A stretch of DNA of 64,000 bases from JAAYAY01 sp963674575 (GCA_963674575.2 CAXXQT010000009.1:1302001-1366000), one strand, 5' to 3'; numbered from the stretch's first letter, positions 15,451 through 23,893 are shown. Notes: generated by a model from the sequence alone, not told the origin. Numbers and translations are program-made.

Positions 15451-16341
15451 ATGCCCGAAGCACTGTGCGAGGTTTTCCGGCGTCTGAGTCGGCCCATGGA
15501 ACCGCTCCCCACGGGGCACCCGCCGCGACTCGACAGACTGCCCGGCATTCGTGCCGTCTTGTTCGACATTTACGGCACCCTCGTGATCAGCGGCAGCGGC
15601 GAGGTGGGAACCGCCCGCCAATCGGCCCGGGAGGACGCCTTCGCCGAGGCTCTCCAGGCGGTTGGCCTGACGCCCTGCGGCCCAATCGAGCCCGGCGTGC
15701 GACACAGCTTCGACTTGATCGAACGCAGCCACGCAGAAGGACGGGCTCAGGGAATCGACTTCCCGGAAATCGACATCCTCAATATCTGGGATGCCGTTCT
15801 CGAACGCCTTCAGCAGGAGGAGGCCATTCCGCAGAAGCCCTACGATCGCGAAGACCTGAAGCGTCTGGCGGTCGAGTACGAGGCGCGGACGAATCCGGCG
15901 TGGCCCATGCCGGACCTGGACGCGTGCCTGAAAGGGCTGACCGGAGCCGCTATTCTGCTGGGACTTGTCAGCAACGCCCAGTTCTACACCCGGGAACTCT
16001 TCTCCGGCCTGGTCGGTCGAACGACCGATGAGTGCGGTTTTGCTGCGGACCTGGAAATCTACTCCTACGAGCTAGGCTTTGCCAAGCCCGGCGATGGGCT
16101 CTATCGGTTGGCTGCGGAGCGGCTTGCTGCTCGTGGAATTTGCCCTTCCGAAACCGTCTACGTGGGCAACGATATGCTGAACGACATGGCGCCTGCCCAG
16201 CGTGCGGGGTTCCGGACGGCTCTGTTTGCCGGGGATTCTCGCAGCTTGCGACTGAGAGAAGGCGATCCGCAGGTAGAGCGAGTTCGGCCCGATTTGGTCC
16301 TTGCTCGGCTTCTCGATCTGAATGGTTGTATACTTGACTAG
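15451..16341 (+). CDS. HAD-superfamily hydrolase, probable phosphatase or dehalogenase-type
   Basis: 296 residues. HAD motif I is LFDIYGTLV with nucleophile D39, motif II is LGLVSNAQ, motif III is near GFAKPGDGLY, and motif IV is VGNDMLNDMAPAQRAG. Motif I has Tyr (Y41) where phosphatases normally have the general-acid Asp (DxD); DxY is more usual in L-2-haloacid dehalogenase-type members. By context (16 bases after the glycosyltransferase and before another) a phosphatase removing phosphate from glucosyl- or diglycosyl-3-phosphoglycerate would make sense, but the altered motif weakens that call. The start could also be the in-frame ATG at 15496. Confidence 0.75.
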   Translation: MPEALCEVFRRLSRPMEPLPTGHPPRLDRLPGIRAVLFDIYGTLVISGSGEVGTARQSAREDAFAEALQAVGLTPCGPIEPGVRHSFDLIERSHAEGRAQGIDFPEIDILNIWDAVLERLQQEEAIPQKPYDREDLKRLAVEYEARTNPAWPMPDLDACLKGLTGAAILLGLVSNAQFYTRELFSGLVGRTTDECGFAADLEIYSYELGFAKPGDGLYRLAAERLAARGICPSETVYVGNDMLNDMAPAQRAGFRTALFAGDSRSLRLREGDPQVERVRPDLVLARLLDLNGCILD

Positions 16342-16457
16342 TGCGCATAGAATGGCGGGGTGTGAGGATTTGCCGTAGCTGCGACACGTGCCGCAGTGGC
16401 TGCCTTGGTCGGCGGCAGGATGCCACCGCTACGGTCGTGATGAGGCTTTGATTTGCC

Positions 16458-17720
16458 GTGGGCTGTAACATCGGATTCGTGTCAACTCGTTTTGCCGGCA
16501 CCGACGGCGTGTCACTGGAGAGTGCCAAGTGGGCCCAGTTGCTCTGGGACTACGAACATGTGAGCTACTGGTACGCCGGGAAGCTCGACCGGGCCGCCGA
16601 AATCAGCATGGAGGTGCCCGAGGCCTACTTCTACCATCCCGAAGTGGAATGGATCAATCAGCGAGCCTTCGGCACGCGGACTCGCGACCGGGAAACCACC
16701 CGTCGCGTTTACGAGATGGCCGATCGTCTCAAGTCGACGCTCTACGACTTCGTCGAGAAGTTCGCCATCGACATCATGATCGTCCAGAACGCCCTTTGCA
16801 TTCCCATGCACATTCCCCTGGGGCTGGCGCTGACGAACCTGATCGCCGAGACGGAACTGCCCACGATCGCCCACCATCACGACTTCTTCTGGGAACGGAG
16901 CCGGTTCTCGGTGAGCGCCGTGGATGACTTCCTCAACATGGCGTTTCCCCCGACGCTCCCGTCGATCCAGCACGTAACAATCAACAGTTTTGCCCAAAAA
17001 GACCTGGCCTGGCGGACGGGCGCCTCGTCGATCCTGATCCCCAACGTGCTCGACTTCGAAGCGCCTCCCCCTGAAGCAGCGGTTCAATCCAACCTGCGCG
17101 AGCAGATCGGGTTGGAGCCTGACGACATCATGGTCCTGCAGCCCACACGGGTTGTTCCCCGCAAGGGCATTGAGCACTCGATCGCCCTGATCGCCCAGCT
17201 CAAGAATCCCAAGTGCAAGCTGGTGGTCTCCCATGAATCGGGAGACGAAGGCATGGACTACCGCGATTCGCTCATCGAGTTGGCCGAGCAATCAGGCGTG
17301 GATCTGCATTTCGTCCACGCGGAGTTGGAGCCGGCGGTTACCACCGAACGGAACGGCGCGTCCGTCGCGTCGCTCGCCGAGGCCTACTACCACGCCGACC
17401 TGATTACCTACCCGAGCCTCTACGAGGGTTTCGGCAACGCCCTGCTGGAAGCCTTCTACTACCGCAAGCCGGTGCTCGTGAACCGCTATTCCATCTTTGT
17501 GGCCGACATCGAGCCCAAGGGCTTCAAAGTCATCGCCATGGACGGGTTCCTCACCCGGGGCGTGCTCGAGCAGGTCCGCCGCGTTATTTCCGACGAACAT
17601 TACCGCCAGGAAATGGTCGACTACAACTTCGAACTCGGCAAGGCCTTCTTCAGCTACTCGGTTCTGCGTCGCAAGCTCCGCTCGCTGATCACGAACTTCA
17701 CGGGGTTGGATGATCTGTAA
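16458..17720 (+). CDS. GT4-type glycosyltransferase, candidate mannosylglucosylglycerate synthase
   Basis: 420 residues with a GT-B fold: N-terminal VSTRFAGTDGVSLESAKWAQ, a central PTIAHHHDFFWERSRF, and the C-terminal donor site PTRVVPRKGIEHSIAL followed by TYPSLYEGFGNALLEAFYY. This pattern resembles GT4 enzymes that mannosylate glucosylglycerate (MggS type). Together with gpgS and a HAD protein it would complete a route from NDP-glucose plus 3-phosphoglycerate to a glucosylglycerate or mannosylglucosylglycerate solute. The exact specificity is inferred from context and overall resemblance. The first codon is GTG (GTGGGCTGT) at about 16458; no closer ATG fits. Confidence 0.7.
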   Translation: MGCNIGFVSTRFAGTDGVSLESAKWAQLLWDYEHVSYWYAGKLDRAAEISMEVPEAYFYHPEVEWINQRAFGTRTRDRETTRRVYEMADRLKSTLYDFVEKFAIDIMIVQNALCIPMHIPLGLALTNLIAETELPTIAHHHDFFWERSRFSVSAVDDFLNMAFPPTLPSIQHVTINSFAQKDLAWRTGASSILIPNVLDFEAPPPEAAVQSNLREQIGLEPDDIMVLQPTRVVPRKGIEHSIALIAQLKNPKCKLVVSHESGDEGMDYRDSLIELAEQSGVDLHFVHAELEPAVTTERNGASVASLAEAYYHADLITYPSLYEGFGNALLEAFYYRKPVLVNRYSIFVADIEPKGFKVIAMDGFLTRGVLEQVRRVISDEHYRQEMVDYNFELGKAFFSYSVLRRKLRSLITNFTGLDDL

Positions 17721-17748
17721 CCCGTCCTGGCGACGCGGACAGTCTGTT

Positions 17749-17778
17749 TTGACAAGTTGTCCCTTCCGGCGATAGACT
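17749..17778 (+). promoter_or_regulatory. Promoter of the ParD-like antitoxin gene
   Basis: TTGACA at 17749-17754 (consensus -35) and TAGACT at 17773-17778 with an 18-base spacer (or ATAGAC with 17). It lies about 90 bases before the antitoxin start. Confidence 0.6.
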
Positions 17779-17865
17779 GGTGATAATTCGCTTGCAGTGG
17801 TTGTGGTTCTTCGGTACCGCAATATCGCGGCGTCAATAGCCAAGACAGTGGATGAAGGAGAATCT

Positions 17866-18123
17866 ATGAGTACAGAGGTTTCTCCGGAAAATGAACGGTT
17901 CATTCAGGATCTGATCGAACGTGGCAGTTTTCATGATCGTGGCGCAGTGCTCGATGCCGGAATCGAATTGCTTCGTTTGCGTGGAGAACTCGTCGACCGG
18001 ATCGAAAAGGGCCATTGTCAGCTAAAAGACGGTCAGTACACAGACTACGATGACGCTTCTCTGAGAGCGAGATTTTGCGACTTGGAGAAACGTGCCAGCA
18101 AGGCATCCGAGCGTCATGGCTAA
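17866..18123 (+). CDS. ParD-like type II antitoxin
   Basis: 85 residues from the ATG at 17866, which is 5 bases after GAAGGAG. The N-terminal half has the ribbon-helix-helix pattern of ParD/CopG-type antitoxins (VSPENERFIQDLIERGSF, then AVLDAGIELLRLRGE). The acidic, Tyr-rich C-terminal part would be the toxin-binding tail. ParD represses its own operon and neutralises the gyrase-targeting toxin ParE. Here the partner gene, which overlaps its last codons, is cut to 30 codons, so the antitoxin appears orphaned. It follows the sugar cluster but is not related to it. Confidence 0.82.
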   Translation: MSTEVSPENERFIQDLIERGSFHDRGAVLDAGIELLRLRGELVDRIEKGHCQLKDGQYTDYDDASLRARFCDLEKRASKASERHG

Positions 18124-18208
18124 ATACCGCCTCTCACACCAAGCCGATATCGACCTTGATGAGATTGCGGACTACCTGGGGATGTTCCAGAGCGGTCAGC
18201 GAGGGTGA
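18116..18208 (+). pseudogene. Truncated ParE-like toxin
   Basis: A 30-codon frame starts at an ATG overlapping the end of the ParD-like gene, as in intact parDE operons. Its start MAKYRLSHQADIDLDEIADYL is the conserved first helix region of ParE/RelE-fold toxins, which normally run to about 95-105 residues. After GMFQSGQRG the frame ends in TGA at 18206-18208 and no continuation is seen in the other frames. The DUF4186 gene begins 7 bases later, suggesting the rest of the toxin was deleted. Confidence 0.75.
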
Positions 18209-18214
18209 TGAAGC

Positions 18215-18598
18215 GTGCGTGATCTTGACGACCTCTTCATCGCCCTGGACGCGAGCAACTTTCGCCGTCGCCAACAGCTCGGTCCCAAGGGCCGGCTCTA
18301 TCTGCAGGAGCGTTCACTCTCGGCGCTCATGGCCCACGCCCGGCGGTTTGTGACGGAACGTCTTGCCCCGGCCGAACCGGAAAACGACGGCAAACAGACC
18401 CCCATGCGAGGCCATCCGGTCTTCGTCGCCCAGCACGCCACGGCCACCTGTTGCCGCGGCTGTTTGGCCAAATGGCACGCCATCGGTCAAGGCTGCCCCC
18501 TGTCGGAAGCGGAAGTCGAACACGTCCTCGCCGTGATCCGCCGCTGGCTGATCGCCCAGGGAGCCGAAGAGAAGCCGCTGCCCTTGTTTCCTGAGTAG
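18215..18598 (+). CDS. DUF4186 family protein
   Basis: 127 residues from a GTG at 18215, directly after the toxin stump. The conserved core DGKQTPMRGHPVFVAQ followed by HATATCCRGCLAKWH is diagnostic of DUF4186. The invariant Cys and His residues (CCRGC, H) suggest a small metal-binding site. No biochemical role is established for the family as far as I know. Its true start might differ because the upstream region was rearranged. It has no obvious operon partner. Confidence 0.85.
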   Translation: MRDLDDLFIALDASNFRRRQQLGPKGRLYLQERSLSALMAHARRFVTERLAPAEPENDGKQTPMRGHPVFVAQHATATCCRGCLAKWHAIGQGCPLSEAEVEHVLAVIRRWLIAQGAEEKPLPLFPE

Positions 18599-18930
18599 GT
18601 GCCGGGCGCCGCACGGGACCATGAAGCGGAGAAAACCTCGCCAATTCAAAGCCCGGTTGACTCACGCTCAGCGTTCTGATGGGGAGCAATCCGTGGATCG
18701 GCGAGCCGCCAAAGTGTGTCATGACTCCATCTGTGCAGGATGCGTGTGCAGGTTCGAAGAGCATCTCGCGCGGAGACGTCAAGTCTCAGAGTGGCAAACA
18801 AGCAGGAGGGGAGGGGGACTACGGCGATTGGCGGTTGCGCAGCTTCATTGACACACATGTTGCGATCGGACATCATCAGGGTATCATCGAGTGAACCACC
18901 CAGCACACTGGATCGCGAAAGCCCGAAACG
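18599..18930 (+). other. Intergenic region, little seen
   Basis: No convincing gene. A consensus-like TTGACA at 18848-18853 could be the -35 of the secreted protein at 18931, but the -10 candidates (CATCAT at 17 bases) are weak. Confidence 0.4.
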
Positions 18931-19965
18931 ATGCCGAGACGATTCACCCTCTTCCTCATAGCCGCCCTCTGTCTTGTAACGGTGCCAGGCCAAGCCAAGG
19001 CCGCCGAGCAGCAGCCTGTCGAGTACGGCCCTGCGGGTTCCGTCGGGATCCCGGAGAGGATGTGGTATGATCATGTCTTCTCGCCGGAGAAGTATGAGGA
19101 TCTTGGTTTCGGACGCGACCAACTCGCGGCGGACGAGCGGGAGATGCTCGTCTTCTCAGAAGAAGACACGGCCCAATCGGTGAAGGCGGAAATCCAGGCA
19201 ACCCGGCCCATCGCGCTCCAGCCATACCGGGTCCGGATACCGGAATGGCTCAAGGAGGTCGATTTCTCGCAGGAGTTGAAGTTCGCACGAGACCTGGCAG
19301 AAGCGGTCGAATCGGACCGTTATGCCGAGTTGTTCAAGGTCTGCGCGGAGCACTTTCCGCGTTTTGGGACCCGTGCGGAGGATATTCGTTCCCATACGAA
19401 CGTGGAACTGAGGTTCAGCAATCTGCGGCGGACCCTTTCGAGCGGCATTGAGGTCAGCGTGGGGCAGGACCTTCCCGAGTATCAGGTGAAGGCGTACTTT
19501 GGGCTTTGCCGAAACGATAAGCTCGTGCCCGGCATCAGTCACCTCCGCATCATGGAAAGAGAAGACGATCCCCGCGAGATTCGCATCGACTTCTATGCCA
19601 ACGGTGTGCCGTTCATCCTGGACTGCTGGAATTCGGAGGGCCGTGCGGGCTGGCAAATTCGCTGGCTGCCCAATGGGAAACTCGCCCGCGCAATCCAACA
19701 TGAAGGATCATGGACGCCTTTCACCGCAAACGGTCGAGCCCCGGAGCCCGGTGAAACGGAAGAGGCTTCCGAGGAAGTGGAACTTGAGCCGTACGTGTCC
19801 TTCGCACACGGATTCAGCATGCTTCCCGGCTGGGATGAGTTCACGAAGTGGGGCGAATCCGCACGGGGCTCCAATTCGCGCGGTGACGGGGCATGCGAAG
19901 AGGACCAGTGGGTCAGGCGTTTTCAAGAAGCTGCACGCCGCAACCGTTTTGATCCGGCAGGATGA
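18931..19965 (+). CDS. Secreted hypothetical protein
   Basis: 344 residues with a signal peptide (MPRRFTLFLIAALCLVTVPGQAKA). The mature part is mixed alpha/beta with many acidic residues. A central piece, EIRIDFYANGVPFILDCWNSEGRAGWQIRWLPNG split over residues about 214-247, has the look of a MORN-like or repeated-strand module, but I cannot name the family. The last 53 bases overlap the 3' end of the convergent dgcA-like gene, so either the two genes truly overlap or the real protein evolved its tail over that gene. Nothing in the context indicates a role. Confidence 0.7.
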   Translation: MPRRFTLFLIAALCLVTVPGQAKAAEQQPVEYGPAGSVGIPERMWYDHVFSPEKYEDLGFGRDQLAADEREMLVFSEEDTAQSVKAEIQATRPIALQPYRVRIPEWLKEVDFSQELKFARDLAEAVESDRYAELFKVCAEHFPRFGTRAEDIRSHTNVELRFSNLRRTLSSGIEVSVGQDLPEYQVKAYFGLCRNDKLVPGISHLRIMEREDDPREIRIDFYANGVPFILDCWNSEGRAGWQIRWLPNGKLARAIQHEGSWTPFTANGRAPEPGETEEASEEVELEPYVSFAHGFSMLPGWDEFTKWGESARGSNSRGDGACEEDQWVRRFQEAARRNRFDPAG

Positions 19966-20935
19966 CCCGACCCTTTTCAATGCGGACGCCGGAGGCGACG
20001 TCTTCGGCCAAGAGCAGGGCGCCGTCCATGTCGACGTAGTCGAGCAGGGGAAGCAACTGGGCGATGGCCGAGATGCCCACGGTTGATTCGGTCATGCAAC
20101 CGACCATGGTTTTCAAGCCCAGCCCGCGGGCCTTGTCGAGCATCCGCTTGGCCGGCGTGAGGCCGCCGCACTTGACGAGTTTCACGTTCACGCCGTGGAA
20201 GCAGGCGGCGCAACGGTCCACGTCGGCCTCGCGCTGGCAACTCTCGTCGGCGATCAAGGGCAAGGCAGACTTCGCGTAAACCTGCTCCATACCCGACCAG
20301 TTTTCGCGAACCATGGGCTGTTCGATGAACTCGACACCCAGTTCCGCCAACGCGGCGGAGTTCTCGATCGTCTGCTCCACGGTCCAGGCACAGTTGGCAT
20401 CGACGCGGAAGACGGCGTCGGTGTGCTTCCGCAACTCGCGAACGATTTCGATGTCGCGGTCCGTGCCGAGCTTGATCTTGTAGATGGGCCAGCCGGCGAA
20501 CTCTTCCATCTTCCGGACCATGACCTCGATCGTGTCGATGCCGATCGTGTAGTCGGTCACGGGCAGATTGTCGGCGCTGAGATTCCAGAGTTTCCAGACG
20601 GGCTGTCCTTGCAGCTTGCCCCACAGGTCCCACGCGGCCAGATCGAGGGCGCACTGGGGAAACGACTTGGGCCCGAATTCCGGTTCCAGTTCAGCCCAAA
20701 GCTCACTGGGATCGGTGGGGCCCTTGGCTGCGAGCATGGGACGCACATGCTCAAGAGCGGCCTTCATTTCCGGAATCGAGGCCCCGTAGAAATCATTTTC
20801 TCCCGCCTCGCCGTAGCCGCGAACGCCATCCTGCTCCAACTCGACGACCAGCGTCCGGCTCACCGTGGTCGAGCCCCGGGCGATCGTGAAGGTGTGCCGG
20901 AGGGGAAGATCGAATTGGTGGATCGTGAGCTTCAT
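19913..20935 (-). CDS. Enolase-superfamily epimerase, DgcA-like (N-acetyl-D-glutamate racemase / dipeptide epimerase)
   Basis: 340 residues of the muconate-lactonizing/dipeptide epimerase branch of the enolase superfamily. Catalytic and metal residues are visible: the KIKLG lysine motif at about 155, FRVDANCAW (first metal Asp), EFIEQP (Glu), PLIADES (Asp), and the second catalytic lysine in VNVKLVKCGG. Proteins of this type are often called L-Ala-D/L-Glu epimerases. Next to a DUF1611 gene, however, the better match is DgcA, which interconverts N-acetyl-D- and N-acetyl-L-glutamate. The partner at 20943 ends 7 bases upstream on the same strand. Either activity would link to peptidoglycan-derived D-amino acids. 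Confidence 0.85.
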   Translation of the reverse strand: MKLTIHQFDLPLRHTFTIARGSTTVSRTLVVELEQDGVRGYGEAGENDFYGASIPEMKAALEHVRPMLAAKGPTDPSELWAELEPEFGPKSFPQCALDLAAWDLWGKLQGQPVWKLWNLSADNLPVTDYTIGIDTIEVMVRKMEEFAGWPIYKIKLGTDRDIEIVRELRKHTDAVFRVDANCAWTVEQTIENSAALAELGVEFIEQPMVRENWSGMEQVYAKSALPLIADESCQREADVDRCAACFHGVNVKLVKCGGLTPAKRMLDKARGLGLKTMVGCMTESTVGISAIAQLLPLLDYVDMDGALLLAEDVASGVRIEKGRVILPDQNGCGVQLLENA

Positions 20936-20942
20936 GAGTGTC

Positions 20943-21977
20943 TTACTTTCGCATCGCCAGCACTGCCTCGACGAGTTTGCCCGGGCCGTGGCGGTAGACG
21001 TCGCAGGCGGGAAGACCGGTGCGGCGGGTGACTTCTTCGCATTCGGCCTCTACTTGTTCGTCGGTGAAGGCTCGCCCGTTCACGGCTACGCCGATCACGC
21101 GGCAGGGGTGCATAATGCCGCCCACGGTCTCGTAGACCTCAATGAGCCGTTCGAGCGACGGCAGATCGACCTGCTCCATGCCCTGCACCTTGGTGCGACC
21201 CATTTCATAACAGGCGACCAGCCCGTCGGGCATTGCCCCGTGGAGCAACCCCAGCGTGACGCAGGAGTAACGAGGGTGAAACAGGCTTCCCTGGCCTTCC
21301 AGAACGATGACCTCGTGGTGCTGATTGGCAAGCACCAGCTTTTCCGTGGCCCCGCTGACGAAATCCGAGATGACCCGATCGACCGGGCAGCCGTCGCCTT
21401 CCACCATGATCCCCGTTTGGCCCGAAGCGACGAACTTGGCGTCTTTTCCACGCTTCTTGAGGCCTTCCACGATCTCGATGGCCGTGATCATCTTGCCGCA
21501 ACTGCAATCGTTGGCCACCGTGTGAATCCGCAGGCAGTCTTCGCGAATTCCCTCGCGGTTGGCCACGTCCCGCTCCTGGTTATCGCGAACGTCGACAAGC
21601 TGCACGCCGTGGGTCTGGGCCGCGGCCACGAACTCGGCATCGTCCTTCAGCAGGTCGTGAAGCCCGGAAACGATGTTCATCTTTCGGGAAATCGCTTCCA
21701 GCACGATCGGGCGCCAGGCCTGGGGGATCTTTCCGCCCGGAGGGGCAATGCCGATCAGGAGCGTGTCGGCGGCGGGAGCGTCGGCCAAGCAGGCCACGAC
21801 AGGAATCGTGGCGCCCGTGCCGACAACTTCCTGGCATGTCTTGCCCGCCGAAGGCTTGTCGAGCATGGCTACGACCTCTTGGGGCCGATAGCGGATCACG
21901 CTGATGGCGGTCTTGGCCGTGTGAGAGTCGGTGTATCCGTCCGTCAAGACGACGATTCTTCTGGAGGTGCTATTCAT
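20943..21977 (-). CDS. DUF1611 protein, DgcN-like D-glutamate N-acetyltransferase
   Basis: 344 residues of the DUF1611 family. The N-terminal Rossmann-like domain starts RRIVVLTDGYTDSHTAKTA. The C-terminal domain carries a P-loop-like NDCSCGKMITA at about 157 and VLEGQGSLFHPRYS at about 225, characteristic of the family. A DUF1611 member next to an enolase-superfamily partner has been described as DgcN-DgcA, in which DgcN acetylates D-glutamate and DgcA converts the product to N-acetyl-L-glutamate. This gene sits directly upstream of such a partner (7-base gap, same strand), so the pair probably feeds D-glutamate, perhaps from cell-wall turnover, into metabolism. The assignment rests on context plus family. 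Confidence 0.78.
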   Translation of the reverse strand: MNSTSRRIVVLTDGYTDSHTAKTAISVIRYRPQEVVAMLDKPSAGKTCQEVVGTGATIPVVACLADAPAADTLLIGIAPPGGKIPQAWRPIVLEAISRKMNIVSGLHDLLKDDAEFVAAAQTHGVQLVDVRDNQERDVANREGIREDCLRIHTVANDCSCGKMITAIEIVEGLKKRGKDAKFVASGQTGIMVEGDGCPVDRVISDFVSGATEKLVLANQHHEVIVLEGQGSLFHPRYSCVTLGLLHGAMPDGLVACYEMGRTKVQGMEQVDLPSLERLIEVYETVGGIMHPCRVIGVAVNGRAFTDEQVEAECEEVTRRTGLPACDVYRHGPGKLVEAVLAMRK

Positions 21978-22124
21978 GTTTCGTAGAGTATGACCGCCGG
22001 ACGAAAAAATCTACCCGTTAGACGCTTTAGGATAGGCAAAAGGCGTGAAGCTGTGGAGTGATCCTTGGAAGAAAACTGAAAAGAGCGTCCCCAATCCAAG
22101 CCGGGCCGCTTATGGGGGGCAAGC

Positions 22125-22931
22125 TCAATCGGGCTGGTGGGCCCCAAGCTGGCTGCAAGCCGCCTCGACCGTAGCCGCGTCCACCGTGTCGAGATTCATG
22201 CCGGCAGCCGCCAGCAGGGCCAGATCGGCCAACTGACGCACACGCCGCGGGGAGCCGTCGGCCAACTCGTGCATTTTCTGGACTGCCGCGTCTTCGATCA
22301 CCCCGGGCCGGCCACCCGCCTGCAGCAGCGAGCGGTCCAGAAACCCCTGGGTGTCCTGGGGCTGCCAGGTCGGAACGTCGATCCGCAGTTCCACCAGATC
22401 GATCAGGCCCTCGCCGATTCGACCAATCCGGTCCGGCCGTCCGGCGAGAATCACGGTCAACCGGGCCTCCGGCGCCAGGTCGTACTTCGCGATCCGAGCC
22501 ACCTGGGTCAAGACCTCCGGGCTGGCCTGGTCTACGTCGTCGAACAGGAGAACGGTTTCCAACTGCTGGAGCCGATTCTCCCGGAAACGTCGTTCCAGAT
22601 ACTGCCACACCCGCCAACGAGGCACGTCCTCCGGCATGGGGATCCGAAGTTCGTCGGCCAGAGCCGCCGGAAATTCATCCCCTGTCTGGCCGAGCAGGCT
22701 CAGGTTTGCCGCAGCCCGGCCCCACGCGCGAACTCGCCGAGCGATCATCTCCAGCAACAGAGACTTGCCGCACCCGCTGGGTCCCAGAAGCAGACCCATG
22801 CGGCGGTGTTCTTCAATGAGGAAATGGAGCCTCGCCAGCGCTTCCTCATGCCCCGGACTGGCAAAGAACTGCCGAGGATCGAGTTGCGGCCCGAACGGCG
22901 ATCGGCTTAGTCCCCAATGGGATGGATACAT
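22125..22931 (-). CDS. ExeA-like AAA ATPase
   Basis: I take the ATG at 22931 (MYPSHWGLSRSPFG), the standard N-terminus of ExeA/GspA-like ATPases; a longer reading to 23183 adds unlike sequence. 268 residues. Walker A is GPSGCGKS at about 50, Walker B is VLLFDDVDQ at about 123, and ILAGRPDRIG fits sensor 1. In Aeromonas, ExeA acts with ExeB in placing the type II secretion channel; similar AAA proteins also serve transposition (TniB/TnsC-like). No peptidoglycan-binding domain or transposase is present here. It is divergent from rsmE. A link to the GspK-like gene 1.1 kb away on the other strand is possible. Confidence 0.8.
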   Translation of the reverse strand: MYPSHWGLSRSPFGPQLDPRQFFASPGHEEALARLHFLIEEHRRMGLLLGPSGCGKSLLLEMIARRVRAWGRAAANLSLLGQTGDEFPAALADELRIPMPEDVPRWRVWQYLERRFRENRLQQLETVLLFDDVDQASPEVLTQVARIAKYDLAPEARLTVILAGRPDRIGRIGEGLIDLVELRIDVPTWQPQDTQGFLDRSLLQAGGRPGVIEDAAVQKMHELADGSPRRVRQLADLALLAAAGMNLDTVDAATVEAACSQLGAHQPD

Positions 22932-23110
22932 GGGCCTGTTGGCTGGTTGAAGTACTCTCTGGGCTGACCGAAGGCGAGCTTCATCTGGTCGCGTCGACGC
23001 GCATACCATGCCCTCGGTCGGGCAATTCCGCCACTCTTCTCTTTTCGGTAAAATACGCACAAGAACTTTACCCGGAATAACCCCTGCAGACTGCCTATCT
23101 TTCGGCCACC

Positions 23111-23836
23111 ATGTCACATCGCTATTTTGTCGAAGCCTCAATCCGCCAAGAAGAGAAAGCTGTGCTGTCAGGCCCCGAAGCACATCACCTGCTCCACGTG
23201 ATGCGGGCCAAGCCGGGCGACGAGCTGGTCCTCTTCGATGGATCTGGCGAGGAGTTTCCCGCCCGGATCGAGGCTTTGCGCCGCTCCGAGGTGGAGGTTG
23301 CCATTCTCGGACGCCGCGCCGTGGATCGAGAACTGCCCTGTCCGGTGACGCTTGGTGTGGCGCTTCCCAAGGGAGACCGTCAGCGATGGCTCATCGAAAA
23401 GGCCGTCGAACTGGGCATCACCCGTCTTGTTCCTCTGGAGACCGCGCGAAGCGTCGCTCAACCCGGCGGCAAAGCCATCAACCGACTCACCCGCGCCGTG
23501 ATCGAGGCGTCCAAGCAATGCGGGCGCAACCGGCTCATGGAAGTGGCCCCGGCCCAACCCTGGTCGGAATTCGTGGGCTCTCAGGCCGAGGCATGCACTC
23601 GCTTCATCGCCCACCCTTCGCCCGACGGGGTTTGCCTGAACTTCACCGATTTGCCCTTCGGGCATGTTGCTGTGGCAGTTGGCCCCGAGGGGGGATTCGC
23701 CGACGAAGAAGTCGACCAGGCCCGTGATCTCGGCTGGCAAACAGTCGCCCTGGGGGCCCGCATCCTGCGAATCGAAACGGCCGCCTCGGTTCTCGCCGCC
23801 TTGGTGGGGATGGCCCTGGAGAACCATAAACCCTAG
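23111..23836 (+). CDS. rsmE: 16S rRNA (uracil1498-N3)-methyltransferase
   Basis: 241 residues of the SPOUT-fold RsmE family, which methylates N3 of U1498 in the 16S rRNA of assembled 30S subunits using S-adenosylmethionine. The N-terminal PUA-like domain contains HHLLHVMRAKPGDE. The C-terminal trefoil-knot region carries the three family signatures: GVALPKGDRQRWLIEKAVELG at 89-109 (quoted in parts: ALPKGDRQ and EKAVELGI), ASKQCGRN, and VGPEGGFADEEV followed by LGARILRIETAA. The ATG at 23111 gives the usual MSHRYFVE start. A strong hairpin follows 27 bases after the stop. Confidence 0.95.
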   Translation: MSHRYFVEASIRQEEKAVLSGPEAHHLLHVMRAKPGDELVLFDGSGEEFPARIEALRRSEVEVAILGRRAVDRELPCPVTLGVALPKGDRQRWLIEKAVELGITRLVPLETARSVAQPGGKAINRLTRAVIEASKQCGRNRLMEVAPAQPWSEFVGSQAEACTRFIAHPSPDGVCLNFTDLPFGHVAVAVGPEGGFADEEVDQARDLGWQTVALGARILRIETAASVLAALVGMALENHKP

Positions 23837-23863
23837 TTGCGTTCTGTGTGTTCGGCGAACAAC

Positions 23864-23893
23864 AAGCCGGGCTATTGTGTTTCAGCCCGGCTT
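23864..23893 (+). terminator. Hairpin after rsmE
   Basis: AAGCCGGGCT at 23864-23873 pairs perfectly with AGCCCGGCTT at 23884-23893 (10 bp, 10-base loop), 27 bases after the rsmE stop. Only a short T-poor tail (CTTCGG) follows, so termination may be inefficient or the hairpin may be a dispersed repeat. Confidence 0.6.

Noticed and set aside
22125..23183. Longer start for the ExeA-like ATPase
   Set aside because: The 84 extra N-terminal residues are low in family resemblance and overlap the rsmE upstream and start region; MYPSHWG is the family N-terminus.
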